Positions 19,788 through 28,555 of a stretch of 36,073 bases of DNA are shown here, one piece after another. Both the position numbers and the translations under genes were made by a program. The notes beneath the pieces were generated by a model. That model made no database searches and was not told the DNA's origin. It was given only the letters and a program-made list of their open reading frames with translations. The number at the start of each line of letters is the position of its first letter. Within the stretch, counting starts at the first letter, position 1. Source of the DNA: Candidatus Pacearchaeota archaeon (GTDB taxonomy: Archaea; Nanobdellota; Nanobdellia; Pacearchaeales; GW2011-AR1); NCBI GenBank assembly GCA_002731115.1, contig PBZO01000001.1:39023-75095 (forward strand), given 5' to 3'.

Positions 19788-20891
19788 CTATCCTTTCCCG
19801 ATATATACCGGACAATTAATACATTCTTTTGGACATTTATTTTGCCTTATTTGTTTTCTTAGATTAACATATCTCTCTGAATACCAAATTTTTCTAAAAG
19901 GAGTTTTTAATGCATCTCCTAGAGAATTTTCATGCTGCCATGTTCTTTGATTGTTCTCATTTTGACCACAACAAGGAGTTACGCCTCCTCCAACAAAAAT
20001 AAACGGCATAATATATTGTTTACAATTAGTAATATCTGTTTTATCTTCTTCTGAACACTGATTAAAAGTTACTGGCAATCCCTTACTACGAGCATAATTA
20101 ACTATTTTCTTTCTATAAGCTTCATCCACCTTTACTTGAAAACCTCTTGCATGTTTAAACCCATGTAAAAGAGGGGTAATTAATACTTCTCCAATTTCTG
20201 TATTTAGACTTTTAATAAAATCGATAAACTCAAATAATTCATCTTTTGATTGCTTGGTTACAATAAAATGAAAACTAAGAATTGGAAATCTTTTTTTCAT
20301 CTGTTTTTTTAGTCTTACAAAAGTTCTTATGTTTTTGACAACATTATCAAAATTAGATCCTTTACATATATATTCAGATGTTTTCTTTGTCCCGCCATAA
20401 ATAGAAACAAACTGAAAATCAGGTCCAATCTCAATTAATTCCTTAATTTGATTATCATCTTTAAAATTTCCAAAATGATCAAATACTTCAATTATTGTTC
20501 CTCTTGATTTTATATAAGCCATCATTTTATGATAATCTTTATTTAAATATCCTGAACCAATTCCTGTAAGACCTATCCATTTTGGTCGCCCAAAATCATC
20601 AAATACTTTTTTAAAATCCCTGAAAGACATGCTTTCTGAAGGTTCCTTCCAATATGTCCTCTCACAAATCTTACACCTAAAATTACAAACAGTTGTTGGT
20701 TCTATTTCTAAGAAAGGAGGGAATAGATCAATTCCTAATTTTGGAAAAAGCCTATTTAATAGAAATGAACTCATCTTATGATTCCACCACAGAGGATAAA
20801 CCCAAAACATATTGTAGATCTCCCTAAATCTTCTAGCTTTAATAAAATTAGAAAACAATTTCAATTTGTGATTTAATGACATTGAGGGCAT
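19788..20891 (-). CDS. Radical SAM / SPASM-domain protein
   Basis: EIEPTTVCNFRCKICERTYW (CX3CX2C); C-terminal CCGQNENNQRTWQHENSLGDALKTPFRKIWYSERYVNLRKQIRQNKCPKECINCPVY. Confidence 0.9.
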   Translation of the reverse strand: MPSMSLNHKLKLFSNFIKARRFREIYNMFWVYPLWWNHKMSSFLLNRLFPKLGIDLFPPFLEIEPTTVCNFRCKICERTYWKEPSESMSFRDFKKVFDDFGRPKWIGLTGIGSGYLNKDYHKMMAYIKSRGTIIEVFDHFGNFKDDNQIKELIEIGPDFQFVSIYGGTKKTSEYICKGSNFDNVVKNIRTFVRLKKQMKKRFPILSFHFIVTKQSKDELFEFIDFIKSLNTEIGEVLITPLLHGFKHARGFQVKVDEAYRKKIVNYARSKGLPVTFNQCSEEDKTDITNCKQYIMPFIFVGGGVTPCCGQNENNQRTWQHENSLGDALKTPFRKIWYSERYVNLRKQIRQNKCPKECINCPVYIGKG

Positions 20892-20910
20892 ATAATTCTT
20901 AAAAAAATAG

Positions 20911-20920
20911 GGTTTATAAA
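20911..20920 (-). promoter_or_regulatory. TATA-like box (tttataaacc on the minus strand) for the SPASM gene starting at 20891
   Basis: Centred about 25 nt upstream of the ATG at 20891. Confidence 0.5.
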
Positions 20921-20943
20921 AATGGTGTAAGAAAACTACAAAA

Positions 20944-20955
20944 CCTATTTAAATT
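20944..20955 (+). promoter_or_regulatory. TATA-like box (cctatttaaatt) for the B12-rSAM gene, supporting an ATG at 20975
   Basis: Centred about 26 nt upstream of the ATG at 20975 and overlapping the listed TTG start at 20954. Confidence 0.5.
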
Positions 20956-20974
20956 GAAAAAATCCAATTATTCA

Positions 20975-22486
20975 ATGAAGAAAATATTGTTTTTAAGAGC
21001 AAATAGTGGATGGAAAGATCCTTCTCCTCCCCTGGCTTTTAGCTATTTAGGGAAAATTGCAAAAGACAATGGATTTGAAGTTTTAGTTGAAAATTTAAAT
21101 GCTCAATATAATAATAAAACTACTGAAGATATTATTAATTTAATAAAAGAAGAAAAGCCATCTATTGTTGGAATAAGCATCTTTACAAATTATGCTATAG
21201 ATTCATATGAATTATTAAAGAAAATTAGGAAATATTGTGAATTAATTATTGTGGGAGGGCCTCATGTTACTATTTATCCTGAAGAATGTCTTGAAATGGG
21301 AGCAGATATAGCTTTTATTGGAGAAGCAGAAAATTCTTTCCAAAAATTATTAAAAGTATTGAACTCTGATGGTAAACTGGAAAAAGTTGAAGGAATTGTT
21401 TATAAAAAAGGGGATAAAATAAATAAGACAGAAATTCCTAAACCAATAGATATAAATCATCTTCCCATTCCCGATAAAGAAATTCATAGAAAAAATGATT
21501 ATATAAAAGTAAGAGGGGAAATAAATAATTTTGGGGGAATTCTATCTAGCAGAGGATGTCCTGGAAGATGTACTTACTGCTACCATTCTCTATTTGGCAG
21601 AGGTTTTAGATATAGGTCTACTGAGAAAATATTTAAGGAGATTGAATATCTTTACAAAAACTATGGTATCAAACATATTAACTTTATAGATGATGCTTTT
21701 ACAATTAATAAGCAGAGATTAGTTGAATTATGTAATATGTTCATTGAATCAAAACTCCCCATAGAATGGGTATGTGCAACTAGAATAGATTTTTTAGATG
21801 GAGAAATTATCTTAAAGATGAAAAAGGCAGGGTGTGTTATGATAAGTCTCGGTGTTGAAAATTGTATTCCAGAAACTTTAATAAAAATAAAAAAAACAGG
21901 AGACCCAAAATGGTATATTGAACATGTAGGAAACATCTTAAAATGGTGCAAGGAAGCAAAAATAAGGGTAGGTGTAAACATACTTACAGGTTTTCCATGG
22001 GATACTGTTAAAGATATTAAAAAATTACAAGAATATGTAAAGAGAATCAGTCCTTATGTTACCCAAGGTTTTTGTGGAGGAATCTTACAGCCATTGCCTA
22101 ATACCGAGATTTATGATAAATATGCAAAAGAATATAGATTTGAAAAATGGTGGTTATATAAAAAACCATTATTTACAGAGAACTATCATCCATTTTTTAT
22201 GCTCTACTACCATCCATTTTGGGAACAATTAAATAATAATTTTTTTAATCTAGATAAAAATGTTTTTGGAGAGATTGATAAGCTTTATAGGATAATGGGA
22301 AAATGGAACTTGAAGATATTAGTTAAAAGACGTTTTAAAAATCCCTTAATAAGGCCAATATTATATAATGGATTATTAATATCAAGTAATATCTCTCTTT
22401 TTCTATATAAAATTTCACCTAATTTAGAAAAAAGTATTATGAGAACCTTATCCAATTTTAGTTATAAATTTAAATATAAGAAATAA
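20975..22486 (+). CDS. B12-binding-domain radical SAM protein
   Basis: MKKILFLRANSGWKDPSPPLAFSYLGKIA, VGGPHVTIYPEECLEMGADIAFIGEAENSF, SSRGCPGRCTYCYHSLFG (CX3CX2C). Confidence 0.91.
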   Translation: MKKILFLRANSGWKDPSPPLAFSYLGKIAKDNGFEVLVENLNAQYNNKTTEDIINLIKEEKPSIVGISIFTNYAIDSYELLKKIRKYCELIIVGGPHVTIYPEECLEMGADIAFIGEAENSFQKLLKVLNSDGKLEKVEGIVYKKGDKINKTEIPKPIDINHLPIPDKEIHRKNDYIKVRGEINNFGGILSSRGCPGRCTYCYHSLFGRGFRYRSTEKIFKEIEYLYKNYGIKHINFIDDAFTINKQRLVELCNMFIESKLPIEWVCATRIDFLDGEIILKMKKAGCVMISLGVENCIPETLIKIKKTGDPKWYIEHVGNILKWCKEAKIRVGVNILTGFPWDTVKDIKKLQEYVKRISPYVTQGFCGGILQPLPNTEIYDKYAKEYRFEKWWLYKKPLFTENYHPFFMLYYHPFWEQLNNNFFNLDKNVFGEIDKLYRIMGKWNLKILVKRRFKNPLIRPILYNGLLISSNISLFLYKISPNLEKSIMRTLSNFSYKFKYKK

Positions 22487-23661
22487 TGAAACAAAAATTA
22501 AAAGTAATTCATATTGAACATTGTTCCCATTCCTACTTTGTATCTGATAATAAAAATCTTGATGAAGTTGTTAAAGGAAGTTGGGGAACACAAGTTGGAA
22601 GAGAAGTTAAAAGATTTTACCCAAATATAGAAGTTGAATGCTGGTTTCCTGAGAAAATTGAGAAAGAAAAAAGAGTATTTAATTATCTTAATATGAAAAT
22701 GAAGATATTCCCTACAACATTCTCGCCAATGTACGCTCTTGATTTTTCCTTACAGATGATAAGAGAATTAAAGGAAGAAATAAATAACTGTAAAATAAAC
22801 AATATAAAATTAATAATACATATACATGAGTACCATAATCTCCATGGATTATTAATTGCCGGATTATTTAAAAGACAAAAAATGATTGCCCAGCATCATG
22901 GAGGTAGTTGGCCATTAAAACACTTAAAACAAACAAAAAAGTATCTTTTATTTTTCCCCTTTTTCTTAATTGGACAAATATTAGAAAAAATAGTCTTAAA
23001 AAATATTGAATGTTTTTTTGCCTTAAGTCAAGAAGAAATAACTTATTTAAAAAAGATTTCTCCTCATTCAAAAGTAAAATTTCAAACAATGGGAATTGAA
23101 GAAGAATATTTTGAAAATATAAATAAAAAATTAGCAAGAAAAAAATTAAAACTACCTGTGAACAAAAAAATATTTATCTTTATAGGAAGAATTAACAAGG
23201 AAAAAGGGATAAAATATTTATTAGATTCTATGGAAAATTCAAAAAATATAGATTTAAAAATAATTGGTTATACTCAAAGTATTGATTATTTTAAAGAATA
23301 TTCAAGAAAACTTAAACTAAAAAATGTTGAATTTTTAGGAGGAGTTTTTGGTAAGAAAAAGCTGTTGTATCTAAGTGCTGCAGATGCCTTAATCCTCCCA
23401 TCATCTAAAGAAGGTGCTCCTGTGACAATAATGGAGGCATTTGCAAGAAATCTCCCTGTAATTACGACGAATGTTGGAGGGATTCCTTTAATGGTAAAGG
23501 ATAAAAAGAATAGCTTAATTATAAAAGAGAAAAATTCAAAAGATATTATTAGAGCAATTAATCAATTTATAGAAAAACCAATAAAAAATGTCAAAAAATA
23601 TAGTGAGAAATATAAATGGAGAAACATAATTAAAGATACTATTAAGGAATATGAAAATTAA
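22486..23661 (+). CDS. Glycosyltransferase family 4 (GT-B)
   Basis: FIGRINKEKGIKYLLDSM, SAADALILPSSKEGAPVTIMEAFARNLPVITTNVGGIPLMV (EX7E-like region). Confidence 0.9.
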   Translation: MKQKLKVIHIEHCSHSYFVSDNKNLDEVVKGSWGTQVGREVKRFYPNIEVECWFPEKIEKEKRVFNYLNMKMKIFPTTFSPMYALDFSLQMIRELKEEINNCKINNIKLIIHIHEYHNLHGLLIAGLFKRQKMIAQHHGGSWPLKHLKQTKKYLLFFPFFLIGQILEKIVLKNIECFFALSQEEITYLKKISPHSKVKFQTMGIEEEYFENINKKLARKKLKLPVNKKIFIFIGRINKEKGIKYLLDSMENSKNIDLKIIGYTQSIDYFKEYSRKLKLKNVEFLGGVFGKKKLLYLSAADALILPSSKEGAPVTIMEAFARNLPVITTNVGGIPLMVKDKKNSLIIKEKNSKDIIRAINQFIEKPIKNVKKYSEKYKWRNIIKDTIKEYEN

Positions 23662-24382
23662 TGAAAAACGATGGAATCTCGCACAGAGCTCCGAAGAGAA
23701 ATACTGGGAACAATTTACAACAAAATCTCTTTTAGAATATCTTGAAAAAGAATATAAAAAGGACTTAGATAAACTTTTAAAGAGATTGAGGAAATTTATA
23801 ACTATAAATAAGAATACTAAAATTCTTCAAATTGGATGCGGCCCACTAGACATAATAAATTATTTTAGAAAAGGAAAAACATATTCTATAGATCCTTTAG
23901 CAGAGTTTTATAAGAAAAGATTTAAAATAAATTATAAGTCAACTCACTTAAAAAAAGCTTCAGGAGAACAAATTCCCTATGAAGATAACTATTTTGATTT
24001 AGTTATCCTAAATAATGTCCTGGACCATACTAAAAATCCTGAAAAAGTACTCTCTGAAATTTTCAGAGTTTTAAAAAAAGAAGGTATACTTCACCTAGAA
24101 ATTCAAATTTATCAAGAAATATTCTTAATACTCTCAAAAATATGGGGTCCTCTTAAAAAATTATTTACTAAGGAAATGTTTAATATACATCACCCCCATA
24201 TGTTTCTTTCAAAAGATGTGGAGAAAATAATATCCCAGAAATTTATAATCCTGGATAAAGAATATGAAGATATAGAAAAATTAAAAGAAGAAAGAAAAAA
24301 ACAAAGATTTACCTTAAGATTTTTAGCTTTATTTAAAATCTGGGGAAATATAAATTACAGATTTATTTGCAAGAAAAAATAA
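23651..24382 (+). CDS. Class I SAM-dependent methyltransferase (Methyltransf_11-like)
   Basis: ILQIGCGPLDIINYF, IPYEDNYFDLVILNNVLDHTKNPEKVLSEIFRVLKKEGILHLEIQ. Confidence 0.87.
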   Translation: MKINEKRWNLAQSSEEKYWEQFTTKSLLEYLEKEYKKDLDKLLKRLRKFITINKNTKILQIGCGPLDIINYFRKGKTYSIDPLAEFYKKRFKINYKSTHLKKASGEQIPYEDNYFDLVILNNVLDHTKNPEKVLSEIFRVLKKEGILHLEIQIYQEIFLILSKIWGPLKKLFTKEMFNIHHPHMFLSKDVEKIISQKFIILDKEYEDIEKLKEERKKQRFTLRFLALFKIWGNINYRFICKKK

Positions 24383-24383
24383 T

Positions 24384-25445
24384 ATGTCCTATAAAACTAT
24401 GAAACTAAAGAAGTATTATGATTTCCTAAAAAGTAATAATTCATTTTTAAAAACCAAATCTAATCAGAAGCTAAAAATTCTCCTTAATATCACAAAATAT
24501 CTAAAATCAAAAAAGAAATTAATTGTTAGAAATAAACCAATAATTGCCCAAATAGAGCCTACTTCTCATTGTAATCTTAAATGTGAAATGTGTATTAGAG
24601 AAAAAATAGATGTTCCTATTGGAACGATGACTTTTAAAGATTTCGAGAAAATTCTAGAAGAATTAGATTCTTTATCAAAAATACATCTTTCAGGACAAGG
24701 AGAACCTCTTCTTAATAAGGAATTATTTGATATGATAAAATATGCAAATAATCGTGGCATAACCATCTTTTTTACAACAAATGGAACAATGTTAACAAAA
24801 GAGATAATCAATAAAATCTGCAAAGTAGATATAGGAGAGATAGGGATATCTATTGATTCTACAATTAGAAAAAAATATGAGAGAATAAGAAAAGGTGCTA
24901 ATTTTAATAAGGTTAAAATAAATATAAAAAATTTAGTTTTAGAATTAAAAAAGAATAAAAAGAAAACTATTGTAAGTACTAGTGCAGTTATTTTGAAAGA
25001 TAATCTTAATGAAATGCCTGAATTTATTAAATTAGCAAATAGTCTTGGTATAAAAAAAGTAGGATTCCAAACAGTCCAAGAAAAAAAAGATTATTTGGAT
25101 AAATATAATCCAAGAACAAAAACTCAAGTAGTCTCAAATTTTAATGGAAAATTAAAAGAGAAAATTAAAGAAGCCAAGAAAATTGCAAAAAAATATAATA
25201 TAACAATTATATTTGATGAAGAAGAAAGTGTTGGATGTATCTGGCCTTGGAGAAGTATTTATATTACATGGAATGGAAATATTACTCCTTGTTGCAAAAT
25301 ACTTGATTATAAAAAACCTTACTTTGGAAATATTTTAAAAAAAGATTTCTGGGAAATCTGGAATGGAAAAGAATACCAATTAACTAGAAAATTATTAAGA
25401 AAAAGAAAAGCCCCTCTAGAATGCAAGGGATGTAATATGGTTTAA
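24384..25445 (+). CDS. Radical SAM / SPASM-domain protein
   Basis: QIEPTSHCNLKCEMCIREK (CX3CX2C), LSGQGEPLLNKELFDMI, C-terminal CIWPWRSIYITWNGNITPCCKILDYKKPYFGNILKKDFWEIWNGKEY...CKGC. Confidence 0.92.
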   Translation: MSYKTMKLKKYYDFLKSNNSFLKTKSNQKLKILLNITKYLKSKKKLIVRNKPIIAQIEPTSHCNLKCEMCIREKIDVPIGTMTFKDFEKILEELDSLSKIHLSGQGEPLLNKELFDMIKYANNRGITIFFTTNGTMLTKEIINKICKVDIGEIGISIDSTIRKKYERIRKGANFNKVKINIKNLVLELKKNKKKTIVSTSAVILKDNLNEMPEFIKLANSLGIKKVGFQTVQEKKDYLDKYNPRTKTQVVSNFNGKLKEKIKEAKKIAKKYNITIIFDEEESVGCIWPWRSIYITWNGNITPCCKILDYKKPYFGNILKKDFWEIWNGKEYQLTRKLLRKRKAPLECKGCNMV

Positions 25446-26056
25446 GAAAGAATATATAAAATATCTCTTGCAAAACTTTGAGGGAATATCTTTGCTAAAA
25501 AATTCTTAAAAACTTGTGGTAAAAAAGAAGGATTGGTTGAGGCAATATAATCTTTCTTTAAAACTTTAAATCCACTATTAATTAAAAATCTTTCTCCTGT
25601 TTTTATTGAAAAATAATGCAAATGTCCATAAGGATCAAAGGGATTTTCTGTTATAGACCTATTAAAGAGAAATCTAACCTTATTTAGAAGATGATAATCA
25701 TTAGGAAGAGTTATAATAATCTTCCCCGATTCATTTAATCTTTTTTTTGATTCAATAAGAAGCTTTTTTGAATCTATTACATGTTCTAAGATATCTAATA
25801 GAAGAATATAATCAAACTTTTGATTTTTAAATGGAATTTCATCTTTATTTAAATCAGCTTGTTTAGCTTTTATATTCTTTTTAATTAGTTTATTAACTAG
25901 ATTTTTATCGATATCTACCCCATAATATTTACAATTTGGGATAAACCTCCTGAACATCCCATTATTACATCCAATATCCAATACTTTAGAATTCTCTCTA
26001 ATTAATTCTGCAACTTTCTTAAACTTATTCTCCAAAAAAATTTGATGATTGCCCAT
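25442..26056 (-). CDS. Class I SAM-dependent methyltransferase
   Basis: SKVLDIGCNNGMFRRFI, IPFKNQKFDYILLLDILEHVIDSKKLLIESKKRLNESGKIIITLPN. Confidence 0.86.
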   Translation of the reverse strand: MGNHQIFLENKFKKVAELIRENSKVLDIGCNNGMFRRFIPNCKYYGVDIDKNLVNKLIKKNIKAKQADLNKDEIPFKNQKFDYILLLDILEHVIDSKKLLIESKKRLNESGKIIITLPNDYHLLNKVRFLFNRSITENPFDPYGHLHYFSIKTGERFLINSGFKVLKKDYIASTNPSFLPQVFKNFLAKIFPQSFARDILYILS

Positions 26057-26086
26057 CTGATAATTAGTAAAACTCTCCTTAAAAAT

Positions 26087-27010
26087 TTAAGTAGATTGTA
26101 TTTCTTTTATCTCCACACTAGTATGTTTTAGTTCTTGTTTATAATTTGTTTTAAGTTTAACATCGCAAGGATTACATTGTCCATATTGATTACATCGTCT
26201 AAAAATGTCTTCTATCTGGAAATTAAGATTAGTTATATCGCCAATACTATTTTCTTTTGCATAAAGATCTCTATGACACTTATATATATCTCCTTTTGGT
26301 CCGATTAATAATTCAGAGGTTTTACACATACAATTCTTAGTATTCTCTTCTAGAATTGAATTAGGGTATTTTGAATAATCTCCATGAGTAATAGAGAAAG
26401 GTCTATCAATATCATCAAATCCCTCATATTTTCCTGTAAAATCTTTTTCTCTATAATTTATCCCAGAATCTATACACCTAAATTGCATCTGAGTGTTTGC
26501 AGCAGATAGCATTGGATCTGGGTGTTTTAATCCGTAGATTCCTATATCAAATCCAGCATCCTTAAATTTCCTTACATTTTCAACTAGTTTCTTTCCATCT
26601 TCCATCTGTTCTGGATGATAACTGACTCTAATTGAGGCATATTTAGACTTTCTATTAATCTTTTTTGGATCGACTTCTGAAATAAATCTCTCTAATCCTT
26701 TATCTCCAATATAAAGATTTGTTAATATATCAATATTAAGTTCTGGTTTTAAATTATTAATTATATATATAAAATCCTTATGTAAGAATGGTTCACCTCC
26801 ACAAAAAGTAATTGGAAGATTTTCTCTTGATTCAATTCTATTTAATGCTTTAACCCACTCTTCTCCCGAGAGTTCATGAAATCCTTTTCGATTTAATATC
26901 TCTCCAAAATCATTTAGACAAAAACTACAACTAAGATTACAATTCATAGTTAAAAATGCTGCAATATATTTATATGAATCCGGAATTTCAATGGTTTTCT
27001 GTTTACTCAT
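26087..27010 (-). CDS. Radical SAM protein with SPASM/twitch-like C-terminal Cys region
   Basis: FLTMNCNLSCSFCLNDFG (CX3CX2C), TFCGGEPFLHKDFI, C-terminal CMCKTSELLIGPKGDIYKCHRDLYAKENSIGDIT...CNQYGQCNPC. Confidence 0.88.
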   Translation of the reverse strand: MSKQKTIEIPDSYKYIAAFLTMNCNLSCSFCLNDFGEILNRKGFHELSGEEWVKALNRIESRENLPITFCGGEPFLHKDFIYIINNLKPELNIDILTNLYIGDKGLERFISEVDPKKINRKSKYASIRVSYHPEQMEDGKKLVENVRKFKDAGFDIGIYGLKHPDPMLSAANTQMQFRCIDSGINYREKDFTGKYEGFDDIDRPFSITHGDYSKYPNSILEENTKNCMCKTSELLIGPKGDIYKCHRDLYAKENSIGDITNLNFQIEDIFRRCNQYGQCNPCDVKLKTNYKQELKHTSVEIKEIQST

Positions 27011-27067
27011 AAACTGGAACTAAAAAGAAGGTTTAAAAGAATTATTATAGATAAATATATACAGAAA

Positions 27068-27465
27068 CTATAGTCCTAATTTTTCCTTATTTTGCACAAT
27101 AAAATTTAGGTAGTACTGAGCAAGTTTTATTTTAAATAATTCCTTAAATTTAAAATAATTTAATGTTGACCCTCATTTAATTTTATTTTATTTAAGGGTG
27201 TATCTACTTTGCCAACAAAGATGGAATTACTGCAATTATCACTTGCAAAAATCTCTCCAAGAAACTCTATTTTATTTATATTAACATTTTCTATCTCCTC
27301 GTTTATTTCTCTTTTAATTGCTTCTAAATCTGTTTCATCTCCCTCTATTCTCCCTCCAATAAAATCCCAATATCCTGGAAAAGGTATATCCAATTTATTG
27401 TCTCTTAAAAATAACAAGAATTCTTTCTTAGAATTTAATAATATTATTTTTGATGCTCTCTCCAT
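27068..27465 (-). pseudogene. NUDIX hydrolase interrupted by an apparent single-base (-1) frameshift near 27160-27168
   Basis: The ORF at 27160..27465 has a NUDIX-box-like GGRIEGDETDLEAIKREINEEIEN but stops right after KLNEGQH. The adjacent minus-strand frame continues as TLNYFKFKELFKIKLAQYYLNFIVQNKEKLGL* (stop at 27068-27070), the expected NUDIX C-terminus. Together they give about 132 aa, a normal NUDIX length. Confidence 0.72.
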
Positions 27466-27535
27466 TTTAATAAACTTGTGTAAACTTTATAATTTTTAAT
27501 TCTTTTGGAGGAATTATTTTTTTTATAAAAAAGAA

Positions 27536-28516
27536 TTATTCCTTATGAATATATTCTAAGGGGAGTGTTTTAATTACATCCCAATTTTTATCTACCCACT
27601 TAACACATTGTTCAATTCCTTTATCAAAATCTACTTTGGGTCTCCAATTAAATCTTTCTCTTGCTTTACTTGAATTTAGAATATATTCCTTATCTTGCCC
27701 TTTTCTTTCATCAACTATCTCAGAAAAATCATCAAAATCTTTTCCTATTTTATTAGAGATCTTCCTAACTAGATTATTAATACTAATTCCTGAATCTGGA
27801 GATAAATGATATACTTCCCCCTTATTAGTATCCTCTAATATCTTTAATATACCACTACAATCATCTTTAACATGAAGGTAAGATTTTATTGCTTTTCCTC
27901 CTCCTTGAAGTTGTAATTTCTTTCCTAATTTAGCATAAATTATTGTGCGAGGGATAATCCTAAATAATTGTTGGCAAGGGCCATATACATTAGTAGATCT
28001 TACAAAATTTGCAGGAAAATTAAATTGTTTTACCAAATTTTGTATAAACATATCTCCTGCTGCTTTCGATGATGCATAAGGAGTACTGGGATTATAAGAT
28101 GTATTTTCATCAATTTCATTGCATGAACCATAAACTTCCGGAGTAGAAATCTGAACATATTTCTCAAAGGATTTTATCTTTCTTAATTTATTTGTTAAAT
28201 TAGCAATTCCTAAACAATTAGTACGAAACCAATGTTCTGGATTATCCCAACTTTGTCCAACCATCCCCTGAGCAGCAAAATTAACTACTTTTTTTACATC
28301 TTCTTTTCTAAGAATATTAACTATATTGCTTAAATCATCATTTATATTTTCTTGAAAAAATTTAAATCCTTCTTTACCTTTGTATGGAAGAAAGATCGAA
28401 TTAGATTCTGGAGATCTGCTAATTCCGATTACTTTATAATCAGTATTTTCCAAAAGGTGGTCAACAAAATGAGCTCCTGAAAATGAATTACTTCCAATAA
28501 CTGCAACTTTCTCCAT
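27536..28516 (-). CDS. NAD-dependent epimerase/dehydratase (extended SDR; nucleotide-sugar 4,6-dehydratase/epimerase-like)
   Basis: VAVIGSNSFSGAHFVDHLL, VQISTPEVYGS, PYASSKAAGD (YxxxK), NVYGPCQQLFRIIPRTI. Confidence 0.87.
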   Translation of the reverse strand: MEKVAVIGSNSFSGAHFVDHLLENTDYKVIGISRSPESNSIFLPYKGKEGFKFFQENINDDLSNIVNILRKEDVKKVVNFAAQGMVGQSWDNPEHWFRTNCLGIANLTNKLRKIKSFEKYVQISTPEVYGSCNEIDENTSYNPSTPYASSKAAGDMFIQNLVKQFNFPANFVRSTNVYGPCQQLFRIIPRTIIYAKLGKKLQLQGGGKAIKSYLHVKDDCSGILKILEDTNKGEVYHLSPDSGISINNLVRKISNKIGKDFDDFSEIVDERKGQDKEYILNSSKARERFNWRPKVDFDKGIEQCVKWVDKNWDVIKTLPLEYIHKE

Positions 28517-28555
28517 TTTATAAATTAAATAGGTTTATTTTTAAAGATTTATATG

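Noticed and set aside
27150-27175. Programmed ribosomal frameshift in the NUDIX gene
   Set aside because: The local sequence (gagggtcaacattaaat) has no recognisable slippery heptamer or obvious downstream structure; a simple 1-nt deletion or assembly error is more likely.
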